From assembly GCF_009865215.1 (NCBI RefSeq), contig NZ_WWJX01000691.1, forward strand, positions 1 to 38,071: a stretch of DNA of 38,071 bases, read 5' to 3'. The position numbers were made by a program, and so were the translations under genes. This DNA comes from Streptomyces sp. SID3343. Its GTDB lineage: Bacteria > Actinomycetota > Actinomycetes > Streptomycetales > Streptomycetaceae. The notes under the pieces are model-generated. The model saw only the letters and a list, made by a program, of their open reading frames with translations, searched no databases and was not told the origin of the DNA. This document shows positions 9,415-17,089 of the stretch, piece after piece. Positions within the stretch are counted from its first letter, which is position 1, and every line of letters begins with the position of its first letter.

Positions 9415-9597
9415 ATGTACTTCACGGACCGCGGCATCGAGGAGCTGGAGAAGCGGCGCGGCGAGGAGGAGGTGTCCTTCGCGTGGCTCGCCGAGCAGCT
9501 GCGCACGTTCGTGGACCTGAACCCGGAGTTCGAGACGCCGGTCGAGCGACTCGCCACGTGGATCGCGCGCCTGGACGACGAGGACGACGACGAGTAG
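9415..9597 (+). CDS. DUF6104 small conserved protein
   Basis: A 60-residue soluble protein starting MYFTDRGIEELEKRRG and ending in an acidic DDEDDDE tail. I recognise it as the small DUF6104 family conserved in Streptomyces and relatives; no function is known. The predicted structure is mostly helical, with a WLAEQLRTFVDLNP core. The ATG at 9415 has GGAG at 9402-9405 and a purine-rich GGGGAG just before it. A longer reading from 9313 would begin inside the kgd terminator hairpin and is rejected. It lies 163 nt after kgd in the same direction, but the hairpin suggests its own promoter. Confidence 0.85.
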   Translation: MYFTDRGIEELEKRRGEEEVSFAWLAEQLRTFVDLNPEFETPVERLATWIARLDDEDDDE

Positions 9598-9644
9598 CGC
9601 GGGGCCGTGGCCGGCTCGGCCCTCGTCCGGTGACCCGCCGGCCC

Positions 9645-10526
9645 TCAGGCCGTGACGCGGCGGGACGCGAAGTGGTGCCACGACGCCCACGCGGCCCCGT
9701 ACAACACGAGCCCGGTCGCGAGTCCGCGGCCGAAGCCGGTGGCCACGTCGAAACCGAGCACCTCGAAGGCCGGCACCCGCCCGTCGGGCAGCGGCAGCAC
9801 CGCCTGCGACGCGCCGAGCAGGCCCGCCAGGGTCAACGCGCCCACCACGCCCCAGCGCACCCCGGGAGCCATCCGCGGGCCGTCGAGCGGGCGTTCGGGC
9901 AGCCGGCCGATCCAGCGCCGGGTCCACACCGCGCAGGCCACCAGGCCGAGCACCGTGCTGACGTGCTGGAGCAGGACGTAGCCGGGCCGCAACCCGAAGA
10001 ACTCGTGCCGCAGTTCGGGCAGGACGTGGGCTACGCCCGGGTCGTTGTGGTGCGTCCACGCGTCCCACCCGATGTGGGTGAGCCCGCCGAGGATCGCCGA
10101 GACCACGAACCACGCGCCCGCCGTGAGACCCTCCCGGACGAACGGCGCACGGGCGCGCGCGGCCGCCCGGAGCCTGCCCGGCAACACGGGCCGAAGCGGC
10201 TCCTCCAAGCGGCTGCGCACTCCGTCCGGGAGCAGCACCAGCAGCGGTCTCGCGAGCAGATGGAAGCCGATCACCAGTAACACCGTCAGCGCGATGTTCA
10301 GGCCGAGCACGCCGGGCCAGAGCTCGTGCGTCGCCGCCCGGTCGGCGCGCACCGGCAGGGTGTCCAGGTTCACGAACAGGATCACGTCGGGCGCCATCGC
10401 GCCGAACGCGAGCGCGGACGCCACCAGCGGCCCGTGGCGCCCCGCTCCGTCGCCGGCCGTGGTACCGGTGCGGGTGGCCCCTTGCAGGGGCAGGATCGCG
10501 GCGATGTGGCTGAGCGTGAATGGCAT
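9645..10526 (-). CDS. DUF4184 integral membrane protein
   Basis: A 293-residue polytopic membrane protein opening with MPFTLSHIAAILPL and containing GAMAPDVILF (about 40-50) and GLTHIGWDAWTHHNDPG (about 150). These are the signatures of the DUF4184 family, which resembles membrane-bound metal-dependent hydrolases (YdjM-like) with conserved His/Asp residues. About six hydrophobic segments are visible. The start at 10526 matches the family N-terminus; the 117 extra residues possible from 10877 would run through the promoter region of the divergent operon. It is transcribed divergently from the DUF4097-PadR pair, with PadR-type palindromes in between, so joint control is possible. The catalytic activity is not established for the family. 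Confidence 0.85.
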   Translation of the reverse strand: MPFTLSHIAAILPLQGATRTGTTAGDGAGRHGPLVASALAFGAMAPDVILFVNLDTLPVRADRAATHELWPGVLGLNIALTVLLVIGFHLLARPLLVLLPDGVRSRLEEPLRPVLPGRLRAAARARAPFVREGLTAGAWFVVSAILGGLTHIGWDAWTHHNDPGVAHVLPELRHEFFGLRPGYVLLQHVSTVLGLVACAVWTRRWIGRLPERPLDGPRMAPGVRWGVVGALTLAGLLGASQAVLPLPDGRVPAFEVLGFDVATGFGRGLATGLVLYGAAWASWHHFASRRVTA

Positions 10527-10656
10527 GCGTACTGCCCCCGTAATGCCGTCGCGTGACGAGTACCCCCGGCCGAGTGGCCGGGCGACCGAGAGCCGGCGTC
10601 CGTCGCCGCCCGGCCCTCGGCAGGAAGAAACGTGAAAACCGAACCCGCTGGTTCCC

Positions 10657-10684
10657 TTGACGTGCGGCAGACGCGATATATCGT
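10657..10684 (+). promoter_or_regulatory. Promoter of the DUF4097-padR operon
   Basis: TTGACG (10657-10662) and TATCGT (10679-10684) are separated by 16 nt and make a good housekeeping-type promoter. The -10 box lies inside the first palindromic operator, so a bound repressor would block RNA polymerase. Confidence 0.65.
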
Positions 10685-10713
10685 GAGCGGAAAGAGCTTC
10701 GCGATATATCGCG
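10672..10713. promoter_or_regulatory. Two palindromic PadR-type operators
   Basis: The 10-bp palindrome CGATATATCG is present twice. The first is in CGCGATATATCGTG (10672-10685). The second is in the perfect 14-bp palindrome CGCGATATATCGCG (10700-10713). Equivalent bases are 28 bp apart. The position over the -10 box and next to a padR gene points to autoregulation. Confidence 0.7.
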
Positions 10714-10743
10714 TTCGGCACTCCGACCCGAAGGGGAGGGTCC

Positions 10744-11607
10744 ATGTCCCGATGGATGATCGAGGCACCGGAAGACCTCACGCTCGACCCCGTCAGCGTG
10801 CTGCGGGTGCGCACCATCGGCGGTCTCGTCGACGTCGTGGGCACCGACGGCCCGGCCCGCCTGGAGGTGCACGCCATCGAGGGCGCGCCGCTTCTGGTGA
10901 CGCACGACGAGGTGAGCGGCGAGTTGGTCGTGTCCTACGAGGACCTGACCGGCAAACACCTGATGAACTGGTTCCAGGGCGCTCGGCGCACCGACTTCAA
11001 GGCATTCGTGGCCGACGGCCGCGCGCTCGCCCAGCGGCACGTCGAGGTGTCCCTCGCGGTGCCGTGGGACTGCACGATCGAGGTCGGTGTGGTGTCCGCG
11101 CACGCGACCGTGTCCGGCATGCACGGCGCGACCACCGTGCGCAGCATCGGCGGCGACCTCACCCTGGTCGGCCTGACCGGCACGGTCGACGCCAACACGA
11201 TCTCGGGTTCGGTGGACGCCGAGTCGATGGCCGGCGATCTCAACGTCGTGACGGTGGCCGGCTCGCTCACCGTGATCGAGGGCACGGGCGGCAAGGTCCG
11301 GGCCAACTCGGTCTCCGGGCCGATGATCCTGGATCTGGACGCCGTCGGCCGCAGCGACGTGCAACTGAGCACCGTCTCCGGCGAATTGACGGTACGGCTC
11401 CCGCACCGCGGCGACATGAAGGTCGACGTGCGCAGCGCGGGCGGTTCGGTCGACTCGGCGTTCGACGAACTGACCACGAGCGGCCGATACGGTGCGAGCC
11501 ACGTGAGCGGCCGGCTCGGCGAGGGTTCGGGGCGGCTTCAGATCAACTCGATATCGGGCGACGTGGCGCTGCTGCGCCGCGCCCCGGAGGGAAAGGTGAT
11601 CGCATGA
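10744..11607 (+). CDS. DUF4097-family beta-strand repeat protein
   Basis: A 287-residue protein with repeated short strands of the pattern V..VSG.(V)....G.. (for example VRSIGGDLTLVGLTG, ANTISGSVDAESMAG, VSGELTVRLP, SISGDVALL), typical of the DUF4097/DUF4098 right-handed beta-solenoid family. I see no signal peptide or membrane segment, so it is probably cytoplasmic. The ATG at 10744 has a strong GGGGAGGG 4-11 nt upstream. Its stop overlaps the padR start as ATGA, so the two are translationally coupled. In actinomycetes this pairing with a PadR regulator is common, and the solenoid protein may modulate or report to the regulator. That role is inference. Confidence 0.88.
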   Translation: MSRWMIEAPEDLTLDPVSVLRVRTIGGLVDVVGTDGPARLEVHAIEGAPLLVTHDEVSGELVVSYEDLTGKHLMNWFQGARRTDFKAFVADGRALAQRHVEVSLAVPWDCTIEVGVVSAHATVSGMHGATTVRSIGGDLTLVGLTGTVDANTISGSVDAESMAGDLNVVTVAGSLTVIEGTGGKVRANSVSGPMILDLDAVGRSDVQLSTVSGELTVRLPHRGDMKVDVRSAGGSVDSAFDELTTSGRYGASHVSGRLGEGSGRLQINSISGDVALLRRAPEGKVIA

Positions 11608-12629
11608 CCCCGGTCTTCGGTCACGGCCGGCTGCGGCTGTACCTGCTCAAGCTGCTCGACGAGAGCCCCCGACACGGCTACGAGGTCATCAGGCTGCTGC
11701 ACGACCGCTTCATGGGCCTCTACGCGCCCTCGGCGGGGACCGTCTACCCCCGGCTCGCCAAGTTGGAGCAGGAGGGCCTGGTCGAGCACTCGGTCGAGGG
11801 CGGTCGCAAGGTGTACCGCATCACGGACGCCGGCCGTACCGAACTGGGCGAGCGCGCCGCGGAACTGGAACAGTTGGAGGCGCAGATCCACGAGTCGGTG
11901 TACGAACGGGCCCGGGAGATCCGCGACGAGGTGCGCACGTCGGCGCAGAGCCTGCGCGAGGAATTGGGCGAGGCGGTCCGTGAGGTGCGCGGGGCCTCGC
12001 GCCCGGCCGACGGCCCGGGGGGCCCGACCGGCGCGCGCTCGCGGGGGAAGAAGGCCGCGGCCGAGCCGAATTCGCCGTGGGGGCCGGTCTTCTCGCAGAA
12101 GATGGCCGATCTCGCCGAGGGGCTCGCGCACAACCTCGTGGACCTCGCGGGCAAGCGGGGCGTGCACGAGTTGGAGCGCGAACTGCGGCGCAGGTTCGGC
12201 GGCGAGGCGGCGGGTGGCGAGGGCGGCGGGCGCGACGCGACCCGGCGCAACCGCCCGACCGAGCGGGTGGATCTCGACCTCGACCCGGACGCGTGGGCGG
12301 CCGAGACCGACCGGCCCGGGCGGGCCACCGGGCCCGCGCGGCCCGAGTCGCCCGATGCCGACGAGCGCGACGAGCGCAAGGGGTCGAAGCGGGCGAAGGG
12401 GAGCAAGGAGTCCAAGGGCGCGAAGGGCGCCGGGTCCGAGCGGTGCTCGTCGGAGGGCTTCGACGTGGAACGGATCGTCGATCGACTGCGCGGCGAGATC
12501 GGCCCGTTGGCCCACCGGGCGGGTGTGACGGCCGATCAGGTCGACCGCGCGCGCGACGTCGTGGTCACGGCGCTGCGTGAACTGCGGGAGATCTTCGACG
12601 AGCGCGACCGGCCGAACAAGCGGTCGTAG
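11604..12629 (+). CDS. PadR-family transcriptional regulator with long C-terminal extension
   Basis: A 341-residue DNA-binding regulator. Residues 1-80 form the PadR winged helix (LYLLKLLDESPRHGYEV, SAGTVYPRLAKLEQEGLV, VYRITDAGRTEL). A helical segment to about 135 probably dimerises. The remaining 200 residues exceed the usual PadR length of about 110-190. They contain two further helical blocks (about 155-205 and 285-335) joined by a charged, disordered linker with Lys/Ser/Gly repeats (SKRAKGSKESKGAKGAG). The ATG at 11604 overlaps the DUF4097 stop (ATGA). The likely operators are the CGATATATCG palindromes in front of the operon. A partial palindrome CGATATCG (11549-11556) also lies within the preceding gene. 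Its ligand is unknown. Confidence 0.88.
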   Translation: MTPVFGHGRLRLYLLKLLDESPRHGYEVIRLLHDRFMGLYAPSAGTVYPRLAKLEQEGLVEHSVEGGRKVYRITDAGRTELGERAAELEQLEAQIHESVYERAREIRDEVRTSAQSLREELGEAVREVRGASRPADGPGGPTGARSRGKKAAAEPNSPWGPVFSQKMADLAEGLAHNLVDLAGKRGVHELERELRRRFGGEAAGGEGGGRDATRRNRPTERVDLDLDPDAWAAETDRPGRATGPARPESPDADERDERKGSKRAKGSKESKGAKGAGSERCSSEGFDVERIVDRLRGEIGPLAHRAGVTADQVDRARDVVVTALRELREIFDERDRPNKRS

Positions 12630-12690
12630 GGCGGCGGTTACGCCGGTGCCGAGAACCGGTGCGGGTGTCCGCCACCGGCGCTGCCACCGG

Positions 12691-14277
12691 TCAGTCGCGC
12701 AGGTGCAAGCCGGCGAGGTCGAGTCGACCCGACGCGAGCAGTCTCGTGTCGATCGACTCGACCTTGTCGTTTCGGCCGAGCGCGATCTTCGGGTACACCG
12801 GCGGGATCACCACGGCGTCGCGCGCGACGATCTCGGCCGCGAGTCGGGTCAGCTTGGCCCGGCGCGCGTTGTCGGCGGTGGCCCACGCCTCGTCGAGCAG
12901 GCGGTCCACCTCGGTGTTGAGGTAGCCCGTGTTGTCCGTGCTCGTCGACACCGCGGGGCTGAGCACCGCGAAGCCCGTACGGCCCGCGGCACTCGACGCG
13001 CGGTTGTCCACGAGGGCGACGTCGAAGTCGCCGATCCGGCGTCGGGCGGCCCACGCGCCCGCGTCGATGTGCTCGACCGTGACGGTGAATCCGATCCGGT
13101 TCCAGCCTTCGGCGAGGATCCTTGCCACGTCGCCGAGTTCGGGCGCCTCGCCGGTCACGACGGCAAGCGTGAAGTGCACCCCGGGCGGCACCGTGCTCTC
13201 GCCGAAGGCGGCCTTGACCCGTTCGGGCTCCACGGTCGGCCCGGCGGTCGCGCTCGCGCTGGGTTTGGGTGACGCGGTCGGACTCACCCCGCGCCCGTAG
13301 GGCGTGTACTCGGCGTCCCAGCCCTCGTTGCCGGGCCCCAGCGGGCCCTGACCGATCACTGCGGCGCCCTTGTAGACGTCCTGGGCCACGCGCGTGCGGT
13401 CGGTGCCGAACGCGAGTGCGCGACGGACGCCGACGTTGTCGAACGGCGGGCGTCGCAGGTTGGGCAGCACGACGAGGTCGGCGGGTCCGTTCGCGTCCTG
13501 GACGTGGGTGTCGCGGGCCTTGTGCAGCCGGCGGACCTGGTCGGGCGTGGGTCGCGGATACACCGCGATCCGGTGCCGGCTCAGGTCGGCGACGCCGTCG
13601 GCGACCGGGCGGAACTCCATCGCGTCGAGCGGCACGGCCTTGCCCCGGTATCCCTCGTCCCGCCGAAGTCGCACGAGCTGCCCGCTCGCCTCGACGAGCC
13701 GGAACGGACCGGTACCGACGAGCGCCCGCGGGTCGCCGAGGGTGGCCAGATGCGGGATCGGCAGGTTGGCCAGGAACACCCGGAGCACGCCGAACGGGCG
13801 GGGCAGTTCGATCCGTACCGTTCGCGGGTCGGGCGCGGTGATCGCGCCGAGCCGCCCGGCGAGGTACGGCGCCCAGTCGCCCGCGGTCGCGGGATCGGAC
13901 ACGTGCCGCAGGCACGCGGCGACATGGTCGGCGGTGAAGGGGTCGCCGCCGTGGAAGCGTGTGTCCGGCTTGAGGCGGATGGTCCAGCTCAGCCCGTCCG
14001 GCGCGATGATCGGATCGGCCGCGGCCAGGACCGGGCCGATCGTGGTGTCGTCACGGTAGCCGTACAGCGCCTCGACGACGGGGTCGGCGATCCACCGCGC
14101 GGGCTCGGCCGTCGTGTACACCGGGTTGAGCACGTCCGGCAGGCGTGGCAACCCGACGGCGAGCGTGCCGCCTCGGCGCAGGTCGTGGCTGTTGCAGGAC
14201 ACGAGCAGGCCGGTGGACACCGCGGCGAGCCCGGTGCCGGCCCCGAGGGCGAGCACACGGCGACGAGACAACGGCAT
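12691..14277 (-). CDS. Tat-type lipoprotein, ABC peptide/solute-binding protein (SBP_bac_5 family)
   Basis: A 528-residue extracytoplasmic solute-binding lipoprotein. The N-terminus has a twin-arginine motif SRRRVLALGAG and a lipobox LLVSC, so it should be exported folded and lipid-anchored. The body matches family 5 (oligopeptide/nickel-type) binding proteins: GGTLAVGLPR, DGLSWTIRLKPDTRFHGGDPFTADHV and VGTGPFRL. A Ser/Pro/Thr/Ala-rich insertion (about 335-355) interrupts the second lobe. The ATG at 14277 is chosen because AAGGA lies 7 nt upstream; the GTG/ATG further up would hide the signal peptide. No permease or ATPase gene is adjacent, so it is an orphan binding protein. It follows the dehydrogenase gene by 48 bp and may be cotranscribed with it. 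Confidence 0.88.
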   Translation of the reverse strand: MPLSRRRVLALGAGTGLAAVSTGLLVSCNSHDLRRGGTLAVGLPRLPDVLNPVYTTAEPARWIADPVVEALYGYRDDTTIGPVLAAADPIIAPDGLSWTIRLKPDTRFHGGDPFTADHVAACLRHVSDPATAGDWAPYLAGRLGAITAPDPRTVRIELPRPFGVLRVFLANLPIPHLATLGDPRALVGTGPFRLVEASGQLVRLRRDEGYRGKAVPLDAMEFRPVADGVADLSRHRIAVYPRPTPDQVRRLHKARDTHVQDANGPADLVVLPNLRRPPFDNVGVRRALAFGTDRTRVAQDVYKGAAVIGQGPLGPGNEGWDAEYTPYGRGVSPTASPKPSASATAGPTVEPERVKAAFGESTVPPGVHFTLAVVTGEAPELGDVARILAEGWNRIGFTVTVEHIDAGAWAARRRIGDFDVALVDNRASSAAGRTGFAVLSPAVSTSTDNTGYLNTEVDRLLDEAWATADNARRAKLTRLAAEIVARDAVVIPPVYPKIALGRNDKVESIDTRLLASGRLDLAGLHLRD

Positions 14278-14325
14278 CCGGGGGTCCTTCCGATACGACC
14301 CGGGCGAGCGCCGGACCACACGAGC

Positions 14326-15288
14326 TCAGTTCGTGAACACGATCTTGCCGAACAGGTCGCCCTCGGCCAGTCGGCGAAACCCCTCGCTCGCGTCGGCGAG
14401 CGGCAGCACGGTGTCGATCACGGGCCGCACGCCGCTGTCGGCGCACAGCCGCAGCAGGCCCGCGAGTTCGTCCTTGTCGCCCATCGTGGAGCCGACCACG
14501 CGCAGTTCCTGGAAGAAGATCCGGGTCAGTTCGGCGGCCGGCGGGCGGTCGCCCGAGGTCGCGCCGGAGATCACGATCGTGCCGCCGGGCTTGAGGCTCT
14601 TGACCGAGTGCGACCATGTGGCCGCGCCGACGGTCTCCATCACGGCGTCGACCCGCTCCGGCAGCCGGGCTCCGGAGGCGAAGGCGGCGTCGGCGCCGAG
14701 TTCGACCGCCCGCGCGCCCTTGGCCTCGTCGCGGCTGGTCACCCACATGCGGTAGCCGGCAGCCTTGCCCAACACCACGAGCGCGGTGGCCACGCCGCCG
14801 CCGGCGCCTTGGACGAGCACGGTCGCGCCGGGACGCGCGCCGGAGTTGGTGAACAGCATCCGATACGCGGTCAGCCACGCCGTGGGCAGGCAGCAGGCCT
14901 GCTCGAAGCTCAGTTCGGCGGGCTTGGGCAGCAGGTTCCAGCGCGGTACGGCGACTTTCTCGGCGAACGTGCCGTCGTAGCGCTCGGTGAGGATCGACCG
15001 CGGCTCGTCGGTGCCCAGGCCGCCGATCACCGAGTGCACGACGACCTCGTTGCCGTCCTCGTCGATACCGGCGGCGTCGCAGCCGAGGATCATCGGGAGT
15101 TGCTTGTCGGTGATGCCGACGCCCTTGAGCGTCCACAGATCGTGGTGGTTGAGCGACGCGGCCTTGACGGTGACCGTCGTCCAGCCGGGCGGCAGGCCCC
15201 CGTCGTGCCCCGGCTCGGGACGGTCCCCGAGTTCGAGGCCGGACAGCGGGTTCTGGGCATCGATGCTCACGGCACTCACGGCAAACAT
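14326..15288 (-). CDS. Zinc-binding-dehydrogenase family (MDR) NADP-type oxidoreductase
   Basis: A 320-residue cytoplasmic medium-chain dehydrogenase/reductase. The GroES-like N-terminal domain (about 1-120, VKAASLNHHDLWTLKGVG) is followed by a Rossmann domain with VLVQGAGGGVATALVVLGKAAG near 150-170 and a C-terminal FGKIVF ending. The structural-zinc cysteine cluster is absent, so it resembles quinone-reductase-like or crotonyl-CoA-reductase-like members rather than classical alcohol dehydrogenases. The ATG at 15288 (MFAVSA) is preferred because AGGG is 8 nt upstream and homologues begin MFAA; a GTG at 15297 is possible. It lies downstream of the malic enzyme gene, and both use nicotinamide cofactors. 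The substrate is not known. Confidence 0.88.
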   Translation of the reverse strand: MFAVSAVSIDAQNPLSGLELGDRPEPGHDGGLPPGWTTVTVKAASLNHHDLWTLKGVGITDKQLPMILGCDAAGIDEDGNEVVVHSVIGGLGTDEPRSILTERYDGTFAEKVAVPRWNLLPKPAELSFEQACCLPTAWLTAYRMLFTNSGARPGATVLVQGAGGGVATALVVLGKAAGYRMWVTSRDEAKGARAVELGADAAFASGARLPERVDAVMETVGAATWSHSVKSLKPGGTIVISGATSGDRPPAAELTRIFFQELRVVGSTMGDKDELAGLLRLCADSGVRPVIDTVLPLADASEGFRRLAEGDLFGKIVFTN

Positions 15289-15303
15289 GAAAGGCACCCT
15301 ACT

Positions 15304-15343
15304 GACGCGAGGGACCCGCCCGAACGAGCAGGCCCCTCGCGTC
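15304..15343 (-). terminator. Hairpin between malic enzyme and dehydrogenase genes
   Basis: A 10-bp perfect stem GACGCGAGGG / CCCTCGCGTC (15304-15313 with 15334-15343). A second 7-bp hairpin lies just upstream on the minus strand (15357-15363 with 15372-15378). Neither has a U-tract. They may terminate or attenuate transcription from the malic enzyme. Confidence 0.5.
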
Positions 15344-15387
15344 GCGCACTGTGCCCGTTCGGGGGGACGATCCCGAACCCGAGCGGA

Positions 15388-15459
15388 TCAGGCCCACGCC
15401 ACAGCGTCCCGACGCGCCGCCTTCGTCACCGCCGGCGCCACCCGCACGTCGAACGGCGA
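15388..15459 (-). pseudogene. Duplicated C-terminal fragment of malic enzyme
   Basis: Read on the minus strand, this gives [23 protein letters not shown] and a TGA stop. It is a diverged second copy of the malic enzyme C-terminus. It lacks four codons present in the gene (AVAE region) and differs in the last residues. It has no start codon and lies 43 bp behind the intact gene's stop, so it is a remnant rather than a gene. Confidence 0.75.
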
Positions 15460-15461
15460 CG
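15417..15461. repeat. 45-bp perfect direct repeat, copy 1
   Basis: Identical over 45 bp to 15544-15588, at an offset of 127 bp. This copy is in the non-coding remnant; the other encodes the malic enzyme C-terminus. Confidence 0.9.
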
Positions 15462-15502
15462 ACTGTGCCGACCCGAAGGACGACCCCCGGCCCCCCGGTA
15501 CA

Positions 15503-16696
15503 TCAAATCCGCGCCACACCGTCCCGGCGCGCCGCCTCCGCGACCGCCTTCGTCACCGCCGGCGCCACCCGCACGTCGAACGGCGACGGGATGACGTGAT
15601 CCGGACGAAGTTCGTCGGCGACCACCGCCGCGAGCGCCTCCGCCGCCGCCACCTTCATGCCCTCGGTGATCCGCTTCGCCCGCACGGACAGGGCGCCCTT
15701 GAAGACGCCCGGGAACGCGAGCACGTTGTTGATCTGGTTCGGGTAGTCGCTGCGCCCGGTCGCGACGACCGCCGCGTACTTGTGCGCGAGGTCCGGCTCG
15801 ATCTCCGGGTTCGGGTTGGCCATCGCGAAGATGATCGCCTGCGGCGCCATCGTCGCCACGACCTCCTCGGGCACCTTGCCCGCGGACACGCCGAGGAAGA
15901 CGTCGGCCCCGGCCATGGCGACCTCGATGCCGCCCGCGAGGTTGGCCTTGTTGGTGAGTTCGGCGATCAGTCGCTTGATCGGCGTGAGGTCGTCGCGGCC
16001 CTCGTGCACGATGCCGCGGCTGTCCACGACGCACAGGTCGCCGATCCCGGCCTCGATCAGGATCTTGGCGATCGCGATGCCGGCCGCGCCCGCACCGGAG
16101 ATGACCGCGCGCAGGTCGCGGAGTTGCCGCCCGGTCACCGTCGCCGCGTTGCGCAGCGCGGCGAGCGCGACGATCGCGGTGCCGTGCTGGTCGTCGTGGA
16201 AGACCGGGATGTCGAGCCGCTCCTGGAGCCGGCGCTCGACCTCGAAGCAGCGCGGGGCGCTGATGTCCTCCAGGTTGATGCCACCGAACGACGGGGCGAG
16301 CCGCGCGATGGTGTCCACGAGTTCGTCCACGTCGGTGCACGAGAGCGCGAGCGGCACCGCGTCGATGCCGGCGAACTCCTTGAACAGGATCGCCTTGCCC
16401 TCCATCACCGGGAGGGAGGCGGCCGGACCGATGTCACCGAGTCCGAGCACGGCCGTGCCGTCGGTGATCACGGCCACCGTGTTGGACACCCACGTGTAGT
16501 CGTGGACCAGTTCCGGATTCTCGGCGATGGCCGTGCACACACGTGCCACGCCGGGCGTATAGGCGAGGGACAGGTCGTCCCGGTCACGCACCGGAACCGT
16601 CGAACGCACTTCCATCTTGCCGCCGCGGTGCAGGGCGAAAACCGGATCGAGATCGTCCGTCGCCGTGCTGTCCGTAGGGATGATCTCCGCTGCCAC
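15503..16696 (-). CDS. Malic enzyme (malate dehydrogenase, decarboxylating), probably NADP-dependent
   Basis: A 397-residue cytoplasmic malic enzyme that converts malate to pyruvate and CO2 with reduction of NAD(P). Visible motifs are [12 protein letters not shown], the metal/substrate segment [29 protein letters not shown], and the nucleotide-binding [13 protein letters not shown]. It is the short bacterial form without a C-terminal phosphotransacetylase-like domain. By remembered synteny it corresponds to the NADP-dependent enzyme of S. coelicolor (SCO5261), which feeds NADPH to lipid and polyketide synthesis; the cofactor is inferred, not read from sequence. The GTG at 16696 has AGGGG 5 nt upstream, and homologues begin (M)AAEI. 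The 34 residues possible upstream are Arg/Cys-rich and unmatched. Confidence 0.95.
   Translation of the reverse strand: MAAEIIPTDSTATDDLDPVFALHRGGKMEVRSTVPVRDRDDLSLAYTPGVARVCTAIAENPELVHDYTWVSNTVAVITDGTAVLGLGDIGPAASLPVMEGKAILFKEFAGIDAVPLALSCTDVDELVDTIARLAPSFGGINLEDISAPRCFEVERRLQERLDIPVFHDDQHGTAIVALAALRNAATVTGRQLRDLRAVISGAGAAGIAIAKILIEAGIGDLCVVDSRGIVHEGRDDLTPIKRLIAELTNKANLAGGIEVAMAGADVFLGVSAGKVPEEVVATMAPQAIIFAMANPNPEIEPDLAHKYAAVVATGRSDYPNQINNVLAFPGVFKGALSVRAKRITEGMKVAAAEALAAVVADELRPDHVIPSPFDVRVAPAVTKAVAEAARRDGVARI
15544..15588. repeat. 45-bp perfect direct repeat, copy 2 (in malic enzyme gene)
   Basis: The coding copy of the 45-bp repeat, near the 3' end of the malic enzyme gene. Confidence 0.9.
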
Positions 16697-17089
16697 AGTG
16701 ACCCCTTTGTCAACATCGTCAGTAGAAAGGCGCAGCTCGTCGCAACGCTGTCGCCGGCTGCGTGCCTCAGCGACACATCGGCGCTTCGTGCAGCGCACAT
16801 GATCCGGCTGAGGGTACGGGGGTCACCCGTGACGCCGATTTTGACACACCCCCCAAACGAGGATGAGTCGGGGCGAAGAACCGATTACCACCTTGGTGTG
16901 ATGGTGCGTCAGACCCCTTTGCAGTGGGAGGACGGTAGTGCCACGACCGGTACGCTGACAGTAACCGCCGCCACATCCGGGGCCTGGAACCCGCAGGTGA
17001 CACCCGAGTGAACTCCTTCGGGCGACTCGTTCGGGACGTGCGAGCCGGGTCGGACCTCGCCGTCGGCGGGCCCCACGGAAGGGCATTCG
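16697..17089. other. Divergent intergenic region, malic enzyme / CGNR gene
   Basis: This 393-bp gap separates two divergent genes and must hold both promoters. I see a GTCAC-CC-GTGAC inverted repeat at 16822-16833 and several TANNNT-like boxes, but no -35/-10 pair I would defend. No coding region is supported. Confidence 0.5.

Noticed and set aside
15346..15502. Possible small gene in the region behind malic enzyme
   Set aside because: Only the duplicated C-terminal fragment is readable; it has no start codon or ribosome site.
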